Shown piece after piece: positions 16,655-25,488 of a stretch of DNA of 64,000 nt. Position 1 is the first letter of the stretch. Each line of letters opens with the position of its first letter. Source of the DNA: Ruminiclostridium hungatei (lineage in GTDB: Bacteria > Bacillota > Clostridia > Acetivibrionales > DSM-1351); the NCBI RefSeq assembly GCF_002051585.1, contig NZ_MZGX01000032.1:1-64000 (forward strand). The letters are read 5' to 3'. The notes beneath the pieces were generated by a model that was not told the DNA's origin, ran no database searches, and saw only the letters and a program-made list of their open reading frames with translations. The position numbers were made by a program, and so were the translations under genes.

Positions 16655-18592
16655 ATGCAAAAAGGCATAAAGCATATAAAGTGGAATAAGAAAAGATTTT
16701 TTATACTTTCCATAGTGGCTTTAGTTATTATTTCAGCAGCAATAGGAATCATTCTGGTGACGAACAACAGGGCGGCCAGCAATTCTTCAGCCTCTGCCAA
16801 GAGGCAGACCCCGACAGTGAAAGGCAATATTGAAGTGGCTCTGTCCGGGTCGGGAACTGTCACATCTGCAAACACATCAGATGTAATGTCAAATGTTCAA
16901 GGAAAAATAACAAAGGCATATTTCAAGGAAGGGGACAAGGTAAAAAAGGGAGATTTGCTTTTTGAAATCGACGATACCGATGCAAAACTCAGCATCCAGA
17001 AGATCGAGAATCAAATAAGCCAGGCTCAATTAAGTGTCAGCAGCAATCAGAAGAACTTCTCAAATTTGACAGTCACAGCACCTTTTGACGGCAAGGTTAC
17101 CGGGATAAGTGCCAAAGAGGGAGAAAGTGCCGGCAACAACACGGCGCTGTTTACAATAACCGAGACCTCCAGGCTGAAGCTGTCGGTTCCTGTCAGCACT
17201 GCATATATCAAGGGTCTTAAGCTGGGACAAAAGGCACAGGTGCATTTGCAGGAGATAATGGACACTGTGGAGGGCGTTGTTACCGCAATTGATGACAATA
17301 CATACACACCAGCCGAAGGGGGCCTGGTCAGGGATGTTGAAATAACTGTGAGCAATCCGGGAAGACTTGATGATTCAATGACGGCCAGCGTTAATATAAA
17401 CACTGCGGAGGGTGTGGAAATAACAAGCCAGGCATATCCCCTGTCCTATGCAAACAAGCAGTCGGTTAAAGCTGCCACCAGCGGTACTTTTGCTTTGGTA
17501 AATATAAAGGAAAATCAATATGTAAAAAAAGGCGAAGTGCTGATAAGAATAGAAAACGACGATCTTGAGATAACCTCCCAGACCAATGACCTGAAGGTGC
17601 AGGACCTTCAAAACCAGCTTGATGCCGCTAAAAAGCAACTGGAGGACTACAAGATATATTCTGCCATAGCAGGAACGGCTACCGGTGAGGCTGCGGTTGC
17701 CGGTGACAGCGTCAAATCAGGACAGGTGCTTATAAGTATAAGAGATTTTGATCAGATGCAGTTTACCATTTCGGTGGATGAACTTGATATTTCAAAGGTA
17801 AAGGTTGGACAGGAGGTTGCTATTACCATCGACGCCCTTGAAGAGACTACCAGGAATCCGCTTACGGGAGAAGTAATATATAAGGCAATGGAAGGTTCGG
17901 CTTCAAACGGTGTGGCCACCTATGACGTGAAAATAAAAATCAATGAAACCGAAAATCTTCTGGCGGGAATGAACGCCAATGCCAATATAATATTGAGCAA
18001 GGCAGAAAATGTTCTTATGGTGCCGCTGGAAGCCATAACAAAGATGGGAGACCGGGCATTTGTGAGAGTGGCCGGAGAGGCCTCTGGCAATTCACAGACA
18101 GACGGCAGGAGGGCAGCCGGCAGTTGGGGACAGAATGGCAATTCAGGCACAGCAGACAGAAGTACCCAGGGTGGTACGCAAGGTCAGGGAGGAGCAGGAG
18201 CTGCCACAGGAGACGACCGGGCAAGTCAGCGCAGCGGTCAGAGCGGCAGCGGTTCTGCAAACAGAAGACAGATGTCGGGAGCTCTTGCTGCCAACCAGGA
18301 ATATTATGCCGGAACCGTCATGAAGGAAGTTGAGCTTGGCGTAAATAACGACCAATATGTTGAAATAAAGAGCGGTTTGACAGAAGGGCAGATAGTAGTC
18401 CTTCCACCTCTGGTAACAAATTCCTCCACAAGCAACACCAACAGTCAGGCAGGCTTCAGCCTGGGCGGCTTTGGCGGCGGCTTCGGAGGAGCCACCAGGA
18501 TGCCTTCAGGAGGCATGCAGCAGGGGACACAGTACAACAGGAGCAGCGGGAGTGCGGCAAACAGGCAGACTAACTCTCAGACACAGAGGTAA
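16655..18592 (+). CDS. HlyD/MacA-like membrane fusion protein
   Basis: 645 residues, longer than usual for MacA-like adaptors (~400). Membrane anchor at ~14-35; a first lipoyl/barrel-sandwich segment (~50-110: GKITKAYFKEGDKVKKGDLL), short helical hairpin, then beta-barrel; a second lipoyl-like repeat (~265-370: GTFALVNIKENQYVKKGEVL) follows, so the adaptor module is partly duplicated. Residues ~480-550 and ~590-645 are low-complexity Gly/Ser/Gln/Asn-rich, which is unusual. It precedes the ATPase and permease of a MacB-type exporter, spaced so that the stop overlaps an in-frame ATG of the next gene. Likely extracytoplasmic adaptor; cargo unknown. Confidence 0.9.
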   Translation: MQKGIKHIKWNKKRFFILSIVALVIISAAIGIILVTNNRAASNSSASAKRQTPTVKGNIEVALSGSGTVTSANTSDVMSNVQGKITKAYFKEGDKVKKGDLLFEIDDTDAKLSIQKIENQISQAQLSVSSNQKNFSNLTVTAPFDGKVTGISAKEGESAGNNTALFTITETSRLKLSVPVSTAYIKGLKLGQKAQVHLQEIMDTVEGVVTAIDDNTYTPAEGGLVRDVEITVSNPGRLDDSMTASVNINTAEGVEITSQAYPLSYANKQSVKAATSGTFALVNIKENQYVKKGEVLIRIENDDLEITSQTNDLKVQDLQNQLDAAKKQLEDYKIYSAIAGTATGEAAVAGDSVKSGQVLISIRDFDQMQFTISVDELDISKVKVGQEVAITIDALEETTRNPLTGEVIYKAMEGSASNGVATYDVKIKINETENLLAGMNANANIILSKAENVLMVPLEAITKMGDRAFVRVAGEASGNSQTDGRRAAGSWGQNGNSGTADRSTQGGTQGQGGAGAATGDDRASQRSGQSGSGSANRRQMSGALAANQEYYAGTVMKEVELGVNNDQYVEIKSGLTEGQIVVLPPLVTNSSTSNTNSQAGFSLGGFGGGFGGATRMPSGGMQQGTQYNRSSGSAANRQTNSQTQR

Positions 18593-18603
18593 TGGAGGTC
18601 GAT

Positions 18604-19281
18604 ATGATACAAATATCAAATATGTGTAAGGTTTATGAGATGGGAGAAAACTCCATATATGCACTTAACAATGTCTCATTGCACATTGCAAAACATGAAT
18701 TTGTAGCAATTGTGGGGCCGTCAGGTTCGGGCAAATCAACGCTTATGAATATGCTGGGCTGCCTGGATGTACCTACATCGGGGAGCTATTACCTGGACGG
18801 CCACGAGGTCAGCAGGCTGAATGACAACCAGTTGGCTGAAATCAGGAACTTTAAGATAGGCTTTATATTTCAGGGCTTCAACTTGCTGAAGAAGCTTACA
18901 GCAGTTGAAAATGTTGAACTGCCTCTCATATACCAGGGGGCAGGCCATAAGGAGAGAATAAGAAAGAGCATTGAGGCGCTGGAAATGGTGGGCCTTGGTG
19001 ACAGAATACACCACACCCCCAACGAATTGTCAGGAGGACAGCAGCAGAGAGTTGCGATTGCCAGAGCGCTTGTGAGCAACCCCCCGCTTATACTGGCCGA
19101 CGAACCTACCGGAAATCTGGATACAAAATCCGGCGCAGACGTAATGAAAACTCTTCACCAGTTGCATAAAAACGGAAATACCATCGTGCTTATAACCCAC
19201 GATAACAATGTTGCAGCACAGGCCGGAAGAATAATAAGAATCCAGGATGGAATGATCATGGAAGACAGGGAGGCGGTGTAG
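18604..19281 (+). CDS. MacB-type ABC transporter ATPase
   Basis: 225 residues. Walker A GPSGSGKST (~39-47), signature LSGGQQQRVAIARAL (~140-154), Walker B LILADEPTGNLD (~160-171), switch histidine in ITHDNNV (~195). This is the LolD/MacB/FtsE class that drives mechanotransmission exporters. GGAGG at 18594-18598 supports ATG 18604; an in-frame ATG at 18592 overlaps the previous stop (TAATG). The permease follows directly. Confidence 0.95.
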   Translation: MIQISNMCKVYEMGENSIYALNNVSLHIAKHEFVAIVGPSGSGKSTLMNMLGCLDVPTSGSYYLDGHEVSRLNDNQLAEIRNFKIGFIFQGFNLLKKLTAVENVELPLIYQGAGHKERIRKSIEALEMVGLGDRIHHTPNELSGGQQQRVAIARALVSNPPLILADEPTGNLDTKSGADVMKTLHQLHKNGNTIVLITHDNNVAAQAGRIIRIQDGMIMEDREAV

Positions 19282-20460
19282 ATGAGTTTTCTTCAAGCCT
19301 TCAAGATGGCATTGAAAAGCATTGCAAACAACAAGATACGCTCGTTCCTTACCATGCTGGGTGTTATTATTGGAGTGGGTTCGGTAATAACGGCGGTGGC
19401 ATTTGCCCAGGGAAGTACCAAAAGTATTACTGATTCCATAGAGGGCCTTGGAAGCAATCTGGTAACAATAAGCATAACCGGACGGGGCAGCAACAGAAAT
19501 ATCACCTATGAGGAACTTAAGACTTTTTCAGAGGAAAACAGCAGTGATATCAGCATGATTGCTCCAATTATAAATAGCAGCATGACTCTCAAGGCAGGAA
19601 GCAAAACCAGAGACACAGCCGTAATCGGGACAAACGAGGATTATGAGTTTATAAGAAGCAGGCACGTTCAGTCGGGGCGTTTTATTTTGTCTTTTGATAA
19701 TGATTATAAGCTGAAGACCGCAGTAATAGGAAGTGCAGTGGCCAATGACCTGTTTGCCGGGCAAGATCCCATCGGGCAGCAGATAAAAATCAACGGGCAG
19801 ATTTTTAAGGTGGTGGGGCTGCTTCAGGAAATTTCCGACGGGCAGGATTCCTCTGACGACGACCAGGTCATTATACCGGTGACGGTGGCCCAGCGTCTTG
19901 GAAGGAATACGAGAATATCCAATTTTACGGTTCAGGCGGCAGAGGCAGGGACGGTTGAAACTGCCATGGCAAAACTGAATACATATCTTACTGAAAAATT
20001 TGGAAGTTCTGATGCATTCTCTGTCAGAAATCAGGCTCAGATGCTTTCCACACTTAACTCCATTACGGATACGCTCATGATAGTACTGGGAGGTATTGCC
20101 GCCATCTCCCTGATAGTGGGAGGTATAGGTATCATGAACATAATGCTGGTTTCCGTAACAGAAAGAACGCGGGAAATCGGTATACGAAAAGCCATAGGGG
20201 CAAAACGCAAAAACATAATGGTACAGTTTTTGATTGAAGCAATAATGATTACCGGCATCGGCGGAATAATCGGCATATTGATGGGCATCTCCTGTATACG
20301 GTTTATTATTGGAGGACTAAAAATAACCACACCGGTGTATTCGCCGTTTTGGATGACGCTGTCCTTTGGAATTTCTTTGGGTGTGGGCATTGTTTTCGGG
20401 CTATTCCCGGCATATAAGGCTGCCCGGCTGAATCCCATAGAAGCTCTGAGGTTTGAATAA
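19282..20460 (+). CDS. MacB-type ABC transporter permease
   Basis: 392 residues. N-terminal membrane helix (~18-42: SFLTMLGVIIGVGSVITAVA), extracytoplasmic MacB core domain (~45-260), and three C-terminal helices of the FtsX domain (~265-375) with TERTREIGIRKAIGAKRKNI between the first two, a hallmark loop that contacts the ATPase. The start follows the ATPase stop (TAGATG). Together with the HlyD-like adaptor and the ATPase it forms a peptide or antimicrobial exporter; no bacteriocin gene is adjacent. Confidence 0.94.
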   Translation: MSFLQAFKMALKSIANNKIRSFLTMLGVIIGVGSVITAVAFAQGSTKSITDSIEGLGSNLVTISITGRGSNRNITYEELKTFSEENSSDISMIAPIINSSMTLKAGSKTRDTAVIGTNEDYEFIRSRHVQSGRFILSFDNDYKLKTAVIGSAVANDLFAGQDPIGQQIKINGQIFKVVGLLQEISDGQDSSDDDQVIIPVTVAQRLGRNTRISNFTVQAAEAGTVETAMAKLNTYLTEKFGSSDAFSVRNQAQMLSTLNSITDTLMIVLGGIAAISLIVGGIGIMNIMLVSVTERTREIGIRKAIGAKRKNIMVQFLIEAIMITGIGGIIGILMGISCIRFIIGGLKITTPVYSPFWMTLSFGISLGVGIVFGLFPAYKAARLNPIEALRFE

Positions 20461-20505
20461 ATAATTTATTTGTTTGTGTGCAAAGCGCGCAGATAGGAGG
20501 TTATA

Positions 20506-22482
20506 ATGCACAAAATAAGAAAGATGCCGGTAAGGCTTGTAACACTGGCTATGATTTTCATAATTATCCTTTCTTCTACGGTTTCATATGCTGCTGTAAC
20601 ACAGGGGCAGCAGGACTATGACAATGCGGTTGAAAAGCTGGAAGCCTGGGGTGTAATAAATGCTTCAGACCTGAATGTCAACGGCAAAATGACAAGAGAA
20701 TTATTTTCAAAAATAATAATCAACTCTACCGGGAATTATGAGCTGGCACAATCTTTGACAGGTTCCACAACCTTCCCGGATGTGTCAGCCAAGTCCCAAT
20801 ACTGCGGCTACATAAATGCCGCCGCCAAGCTGGGCTATCTGTCGGCATATTCCGACGGCAAATTCAAGCCCGGGACTCCCATAACATTTGCTCAGCTCTG
20901 CACGGCTATGATCAAGGCTCTGGGATATACTCCGGCTGATGTTGTCGGAGCATGGCCGAATGGGTACCTGGACAAGGCGAAAGGCCTTGGGCTGACAACC
21001 GGCTACAGCTACACAAGCGGAGGCTCCGTAGCTTCTGAGGCAGCAATAATAATGATCAGCAGAATGCTGAATACCAATATCAAGAAAACAGGCACCCAGG
21101 CGGCAGACCAAACTCTTCTGGAAGCATCCGGACTGCAGGATGATCAGAATAACTGGATATATGGCAAGCCGGAGATCGCCATGAATTTCAAGCCGGAAAC
21201 CCTGAAACTGGGCAGTATAACCTTTAAGTCCGGAGTACCGGTTTTAAGGGATACTGTGAATAACGCCGTTTCTCCGGCGGTGAAGGTAACTGGTGAAACC
21301 ATTTCTCTCAATGACATAAAGGACAAGGATGTTGTCTATGAAGTATACAACAAGCTAAATGTCCTGATGTATTATCTTGTGGTGGATAACAGGATTGACG
21401 GTGAAATCACAAGCATCCTTCCAAGCAAGTACTCTCCCAAGAAAGTGCAGATCAGCGGTGTGGATTATGACCTGGGAGAATACGCAAAGCTGAATAAGTT
21501 CAATTCCTCTGCCGGAGCTTTTAATGTAGGAGATACTGTCAGTGCAATACTTGGCCATGACGGAAAGCTTATAGATGTATACTATGCCGAAAATTCAACG
21601 GTAGAAGATTATGCATTTGTTGTAAACACTGCAACAGAGGTTTCAAAGAAGGCAGCCGACTACGGTAAAATATATTACACAGTCAGTCTTATGCACGTGG
21701 ATGGAACCACAAAGACCTACAAGGTAAGTGAGGACCCCGGTCAGTACAAGTGGAGGCTGGTTAAATATTCTGCACTGCCCGACGACTTTGTGGCTCTGCT
21801 GGCGGTAAGCAATAATATGTCCAATGAGCTGACCATAGACAGGTACGAGAAAAAGGCGGGTCAGAGCTATATAACAGACAATATTAAAATATTCAACTAC
21901 ACCGATTCCACTGTAAATATTTTAAAATGGACAGATATTCCCAATGGAACCCTTCCTGCGGGAAAGGTACAGTATATTGGAACAACCGGAGAGTTCGGAG
22001 ATGTGAACCTGCTGCTTACCAGTGACGTACTGAATCAACAGTATAAGAACTACGTGGTTCAGAAAATAACAGTGCCGGATGGCAAGAAGACTACCACCTA
22101 TACCTATAGTCTTGTATCAGGTTCCGATTCATATACCTATACCTCAAAATCCGAGTTGCCGGGAGCTATTGTGGGCTCGGTGGTGAGTATGAAAATGTTC
22201 AACAACAAGGTAAACTCTTATGACAAGCTTGTGGACACCAGCGCGCAGGGCTGGTATGTGCAGGCAATTGACAGCAAACGTATAAAGATGAGCGAGTGGG
22301 TTTATATGTTTAGCTCAGATGTGACCTTTTACGTAAAAGATTATTCAGACAATCTGACGGCTAAAAAGATTACGGACATTGTTGTGGGAACGGAGTCCGG
22401 TTATGCCAATGTCAAGCTATACTGCGACAGGCCGTTGAATAATGGCGGAAAAGTACAGTATGTGATTATTAATTTAAAATAA
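20506..22482 (+). CDS. Secreted S-layer homology (SLH) domain protein
   Basis: 658 residues. Signal peptide at ~1-28 (LVTLAMIFIIILSSTVSYAA). SLH modules cover ~35-200: DNAVEKLEAWGVINASDLN, FPDVSAKSQYCGYINAAAKLGYLSAYSDGKF-type sequence and a third degenerate repeat; SLH domains bind pyruvylated cell-wall polymer. The remaining ~450 residues are beta-rich with no recognised domain. TAGGAGG precedes the ATG. It follows the MacAB-like operon by 45 bases, so it could be a partner anchored in the wall. A terminator follows. Confidence 0.9.
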   Translation: MHKIRKMPVRLVTLAMIFIIILSSTVSYAAVTQGQQDYDNAVEKLEAWGVINASDLNVNGKMTRELFSKIIINSTGNYELAQSLTGSTTFPDVSAKSQYCGYINAAAKLGYLSAYSDGKFKPGTPITFAQLCTAMIKALGYTPADVVGAWPNGYLDKAKGLGLTTGYSYTSGGSVASEAAIIMISRMLNTNIKKTGTQAADQTLLEASGLQDDQNNWIYGKPEIAMNFKPETLKLGSITFKSGVPVLRDTVNNAVSPAVKVTGETISLNDIKDKDVVYEVYNKLNVLMYYLVVDNRIDGEITSILPSKYSPKKVQISGVDYDLGEYAKLNKFNSSAGAFNVGDTVSAILGHDGKLIDVYYAENSTVEDYAFVVNTATEVSKKAADYGKIYYTVSLMHVDGTTKTYKVSEDPGQYKWRLVKYSALPDDFVALLAVSNNMSNELTIDRYEKKAGQSYITDNIKIFNYTDSTVNILKWTDIPNGTLPAGKVQYIGTTGEFGDVNLLLTSDVLNQQYKNYVVQKITVPDGKKTTTYTYSLVSGSDSYTYTSKSELPGAIVGSVVSMKMFNNKVNSYDKLVDTSAQGWYVQAIDSKRIKMSEWVYMFSSDVTFYVKDYSDNLTAKKITDIVVGTESGYANVKLYCDRPLNNGGKVQYVIINLK

Positions 22483-22491
22483 ACCTGTTTT

Positions 22492-22532
22492 CCGCTGCGG
22501 CAGATACAAAAAGCCGTGGCGGATTTTTTTTG
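22492..22532 (+). terminator. Intrinsic terminator after the SLH gene
   Basis: CCGCTGCGGC pairs with GCCGTGGCGG (two mismatches) across an 11-base A-rich loop, followed by ATTTTTTTT. Confidence 0.8.
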
Positions 22533-22624
22533 TGGCAAAACTGTATAAATTTAGTTAATTAACTAATAATATGAATAAATTCGTTTCTATGCAAACAAGG
22601 ATAAAGGAGGAAATTTCAGAGGAA

Positions 22625-22876
22625 ATGAAAAGAATATTTGCAATACTTTTAATAGCTGCCTTTACTCTCAGTCTTGGCGCTTGTGCTAAAAACGAGGAAC
22701 CGGGTGCCGGAACGTCCACAGTGACAGCCACCCCTTCAACTGCTTCCCCTTCACCGGGAATGACCACAACTTCTCCGGGGACTGCGACTACCTCACCTGC
22801 TACGTCTACAGCCTCTCCGGGAACATCCACGGCCTCTCCGGGCGGAGCAACTGCAACGGCCACAGCCACTAAATAA
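22625..22876 (+). CDS. Small lipoprotein with Thr/Ser/Pro-rich tail
   Basis: 83 residues. Signal peptide with lipobox LSLGAC (cysteine at ~21), then a stalk of repeated T-S-P-G-T/A units (~33-80), typical of a glycosylated or extended spacer. There is no folded domain after the stalk, so it may be a truncated form of a larger lipoprotein. ATG 22625 is chosen because AGGAGG and AGAGGA precede it; an in-frame ATG at 22571 would place the signal peptide too far inside. The 250 bases downstream contain only a weak 47-codon frame. Confidence 0.72.
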   Translation: MKRIFAILLIAAFTLSLGACAKNEEPGAGTSTVTATPSTASPSPGMTTTSPGTATTSPATSTASPGTSTASPGGATATATATK

Positions 22877-23128
22877 GCTGCAAAATACCGTACTATGTGA
22901 ATGGCATGAAACGAAAGCACTCAGAACCGGTAAAATATGAAACAGCCAGCGGAGCAATTTACGTAAATGGAAGGTCTCATCAAAGACATTGTATTTACGT
23001 AGGTTGTTCCCAGTTGCAATTTTCCGGTGTACATAAGTTCACCAGTTGACATATAAAGGCCGCAATAGTAGAATTATGAAGTATTGGCCGGTAATGGTAA
23101 AATTGTATTTAAGGCGCTGGTGGATTAA

Positions 23129-24160
23129 ATGAGAGCAAAGCTTCCTTTACGTGCTTCCTTTATACTAAAAATCATTGTTTTCCTGATTATCTTTAAAATT
23201 ATAGATATGTCTGTGGGCGGGGCCTTATACTATTATAAGTATTTTGACAAGCCCGATATGCATGAGTTGATGTGGAGGGATTTTTATTCCCATGAGAACA
23301 ATTCCATAGATGTGATGTTCCTGGGGTCTTCCCATGCACGGTTTGCATTTGATTCAGGCTACTTTGACAGGGAACTCAATACAAAAACCTTTAATCTGTC
23401 CAGTTCGGGGCAGACCCCGCTTGTGGGATATTATGCCTTGAAGGAGGCATTGAAATATCAGAAGCCAAAGGTGCTGGTCTATGAAGTTTACTGGAGAATG
23501 CTGGGCGCTACGGACAATGTTACACCTGCTTATTTCGTATTTGATTACATAAAAGGCTGTGCTACAAAAGTTGAAATGCTTGCGGCTCTCAGTGGGGAAA
23601 AGACATTTTCTTCATTTTTTATGGAAACTGCCATAAAAACTTACAAGAACAGGGACGGCCTAATTCCGGCAGTAAAAAAGGTTCTGAACGGGGAGTTGAT
23701 AAACAGTGATGTGGAAGTCGGCAATAATATTGAATATACCGATTTTACATATTATAAGAACGGGTATTTCGGCAGTGAAAAAATAGCAACCCCCTATAAA
23801 TTATCTGTAGCAAACCCGTTTAAAAAGGCAGGCTTAAACTTCAAGTGGAATCAAAGACAGCTTGAATATATGAAAAAAACCCTGATCCTGTGCAAGGAAA
23901 ACAATGTAAAGGTAATAATGGTAGCTGCGCCTGTGCCAAGACCCACTATGGACTTTTTAAAGGACTATGATGAGGCATACGGGCATATTAAGTCAATAGC
24001 CGACAGTTTTAAAATTGATTTTATGGATTATAACCTTATAAACCGGCAGACTGGAATGTTTACCAATGACATGTTTTACGACAGCAATCATTTAAATGTA
24101 AAGGGAACAGGGGTTCTGGACAGGCATTTTGCACCGGTTATAAAAAAGTACTTGTATTAA
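23129..24160 (+). CDS. Membrane-anchored SGNH-hydrolase-like protein
   Basis: 343 residues. One N-terminal membrane segment (~12-32) and an SGNH/DltD-like fold: the nucleophile region DVMFLGSSHARFAFDSGYF (~65-83), a strand KVIMVAAPVPRP (~268-279) and the catalytic Asp-His pair in YDSNHLNVKG (~318-327). DltD- and AlgX-like proteins of this type act in acyl transfer to cell-envelope polymers, but no partner acyltransferase is adjacent. Ribosome site weak. It stands alone, and the assignment is by motif only. Confidence 0.72.
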   Translation: MRAKLPLRASFILKIIVFLIIFKIIDMSVGGALYYYKYFDKPDMHELMWRDFYSHENNSIDVMFLGSSHARFAFDSGYFDRELNTKTFNLSSSGQTPLVGYYALKEALKYQKPKVLVYEVYWRMLGATDNVTPAYFVFDYIKGCATKVEMLAALSGEKTFSSFFMETAIKTYKNRDGLIPAVKKVLNGELINSDVEVGNNIEYTDFTYYKNGYFGSEKIATPYKLSVANPFKKAGLNFKWNQRQLEYMKKTLILCKENNVKVIMVAAPVPRPTMDFLKDYDEAYGHIKSIADSFKIDFMDYNLINRQTGMFTNDMFYDSNHLNVKGTGVLDRHFAPVIKKYLY

Positions 24161-24281
24161 TTTGCACCGGGGCACTTATATATAAAATTTATAATTATGC
24201 ATATTGATATTTGCTAGATTTTAATATAGAATAAAAAAGTCAAAGACACATGACGTAAGTTGTTGTTTTGATATAAAAATT

Positions 24282-24383
24282 GGCAGAGTAGATTTTTGCG
24301 CGTTAAGTGCCAAGAGGACGGGAAGTTGCCTTTTGGACGAAAAACACCCAGTGTTTGCGGTGCAGATTTCGCATTCCGCTGCC
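24282..24383 (+). ncRNA. Tetrahydrofolate (THF) riboswitch aptamer
   Basis: The 102-base stretch carries the conserved blocks of the folT-associated THF aptamer in order: AGAGTAG near the 5' end, GCGTTAAGTG (24299-24308), GGGAAGTTG, GGACGAA (24334-24340), GCGGTG (24357-24362) and GCATTCCGCTGCC at the 3' end. The outer stem pairs GGCAG with CTGCC. It lies upstream of a folate-type ECF transporter gene, as known for this class. A terminator hairpin starts inside the last three bases of the aptamer. Confidence 0.93.
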
Positions 24384-24416
24384 ACAAAAAGAGATACCTC
24401 TTTTATGTGGCTTTTT
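24381..24416 (+). terminator. Terminator hairpin of the THF riboswitch
   Basis: GCCACAAAAAGAG pairs with CTCTTTTATGTGGC and runs into TTTTT. Its first three bases belong to the closing stem of the aptamer, so the two structures partly compete. About 120 bases separate it from the folT start codon. Confidence 0.85.
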
Positions 24417-24538
24417 ACAGTGCATTCTTTGTTGTACTGTACCCGGATGGGACACAAAAATGAGGCATTTTTTATTTCTGCATGTAAAAATATGCAAAAT
24501 GAAAGATGCACTCGAAAAAATTAAAGGAGGTAGTGCCC

Positions 24539-25057
24539 ATGATGCACAATAAACTCAGAGACATTCTGTTGTTAGGGCTTTTTGTCGCCCTTGAAGTAAT
24601 CTTGACCAGATTCCTGTCTGTAGAAAATTCAATTGTAAGAATTTCCTTTCAATTTCTCCCCATAGCTGTTTCAGCTATTTTGTTCGGGCCTGTTATGGCG
24701 GGCATTGGTGCGGCTGTTGCCGACGTATTGGGAATGATGATATTCCCGAAAGGAGCCTACTTCCCGGGCTTTACTTTCAGCGCGTTTGTATCCGGTTTTC
24801 TTTATGGAGTTTTTCTCTATAAGAAGAAAATAACCATGCTGAGAACCTTTGCAGCAGTATTGACAGTAATAGTTACCTGCAGTTTGGTACTCAACACAAT
24901 ATGGCTTATCATTCTTACACAGAAAGGCGCATATGCCATAATATCCGCAAGGTTGGTCACAAATGCCATTTTTCTGCCGGTGCATACTTTTGTGATTTAT
25001 TTTGTATGGAAATATGTTGGAAGTATGTTCACCCGGCCGCTGACTCACCAAAATTGA
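24539..25057 (+). CDS. folT: Folate ECF transporter S component
   Basis: 172 residues, about six membrane helices. It is the substrate-binding subunit of an energy-coupling factor transporter, using the shared EcfAA'T module encoded elsewhere. The N-terminal ALEVILTRFLSVENSIVRIS segment and FLPIAVSAILFGPVMAGIGA, followed by ADVLGMMIFPKGAYFPG, match FolT. AAAGGAGG at 24523-24530 supports ATG 24539. The THF riboswitch upstream strongly supports folate as the substrate. Confidence 0.93.
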   Translation: MMHNKLRDILLLGLFVALEVILTRFLSVENSIVRISFQFLPIAVSAILFGPVMAGIGAAVADVLGMMIFPKGAYFPGFTFSAFVSGFLYGVFLYKKKITMLRTFAAVLTVIVTCSLVLNTIWLIILTQKGAYAIISARLVTNAIFLPVHTFVIYFVWKYVGSMFTRPLTHQN

Positions 25058-25059
25058 TA

Positions 25060-25225
25060 CTAGTGGTCTGTAACACCTAAAAGTCACATATTGCCGACGG
25101 TTAAATTCCCGCAGAATTTCGTTGTCGTTCTTGCCAATACATACAGTATTGCCTTCGGCCTCCGCCTTATCCTACAGAAATTTTCCTCGCCGGCAATATC
25201 CGTTTCAGATGTTACAGACCACTAG
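25060..25225. repeat. MITE-like palindromic element A
   Basis: A 166-base noncoding unit bounded by CTAG. The left end CTAGTGGTCTGTAACA and the right end TGTTACAGACCACTAG are perfect inverted repeats; the pairing continues with mismatches for about 40 bases, to ATATTGCCG / CGGCAATAT. The interior has CGTTGTCG, a small hairpin (CCAATACATACAGTATTG-like) and CCTCCGCCTT. No ORF. Half copies of the ends occur at 4529 and 15147. Likely a non-autonomous mobile element or transcribed hairpin. Confidence 0.78.
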
Positions 25226-25407
25226 TACAACATTCGGTAAATCCTGGCACATAATTTGGGTATATTTTTTTGAACTACATCGTTGTCGAAAAGAATAACA
25301 TAGTTATTCTTGATTGGAATAAAGCAATTATTCCGCACTCCTCCGCCTTGTATTTCAAAAAAAATCTCCTCCAACTTATGCACCCTATTTGCCGAATGTT
25401 GTACTAG
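25222..25407. repeat. MITE-like palindromic element B
   Basis: A 186-base unit directly abutting element A and sharing its CTAG. Ends CTAGTACAACATTCGG and CCGAATGTTGTACTAG are perfect inverted repeats, with weaker pairing for about 35 bases. The interior has the same order as element A: CGTTGTCG, a hairpin (AAGAATAAC / GTTATTCTT), then CCTCCGCCTT. The sequence is otherwise different. A half copy of the right end lies at 46188-46228. Confidence 0.78.
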
Positions 25408-25488
25408 GAAAATAAATTCCCAATTTTTAAGACATTTTTATAAATAAGCCGTATCCTATGTATATATTAAGAATGGGAGTTGAAGATT

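Noticed and set aside
22908-23060. 47-codon frame starting at an ATG after the small lipoprotein gene
   Set aside because: No ribosome site and no compositional bias; the TTTACGTA repeats inside it look like chance or a remnant.
24671-25087. Minus-strand open frame across folT
   Set aside because: It is a shadow of folT with no ribosome site or recognisable protein features.
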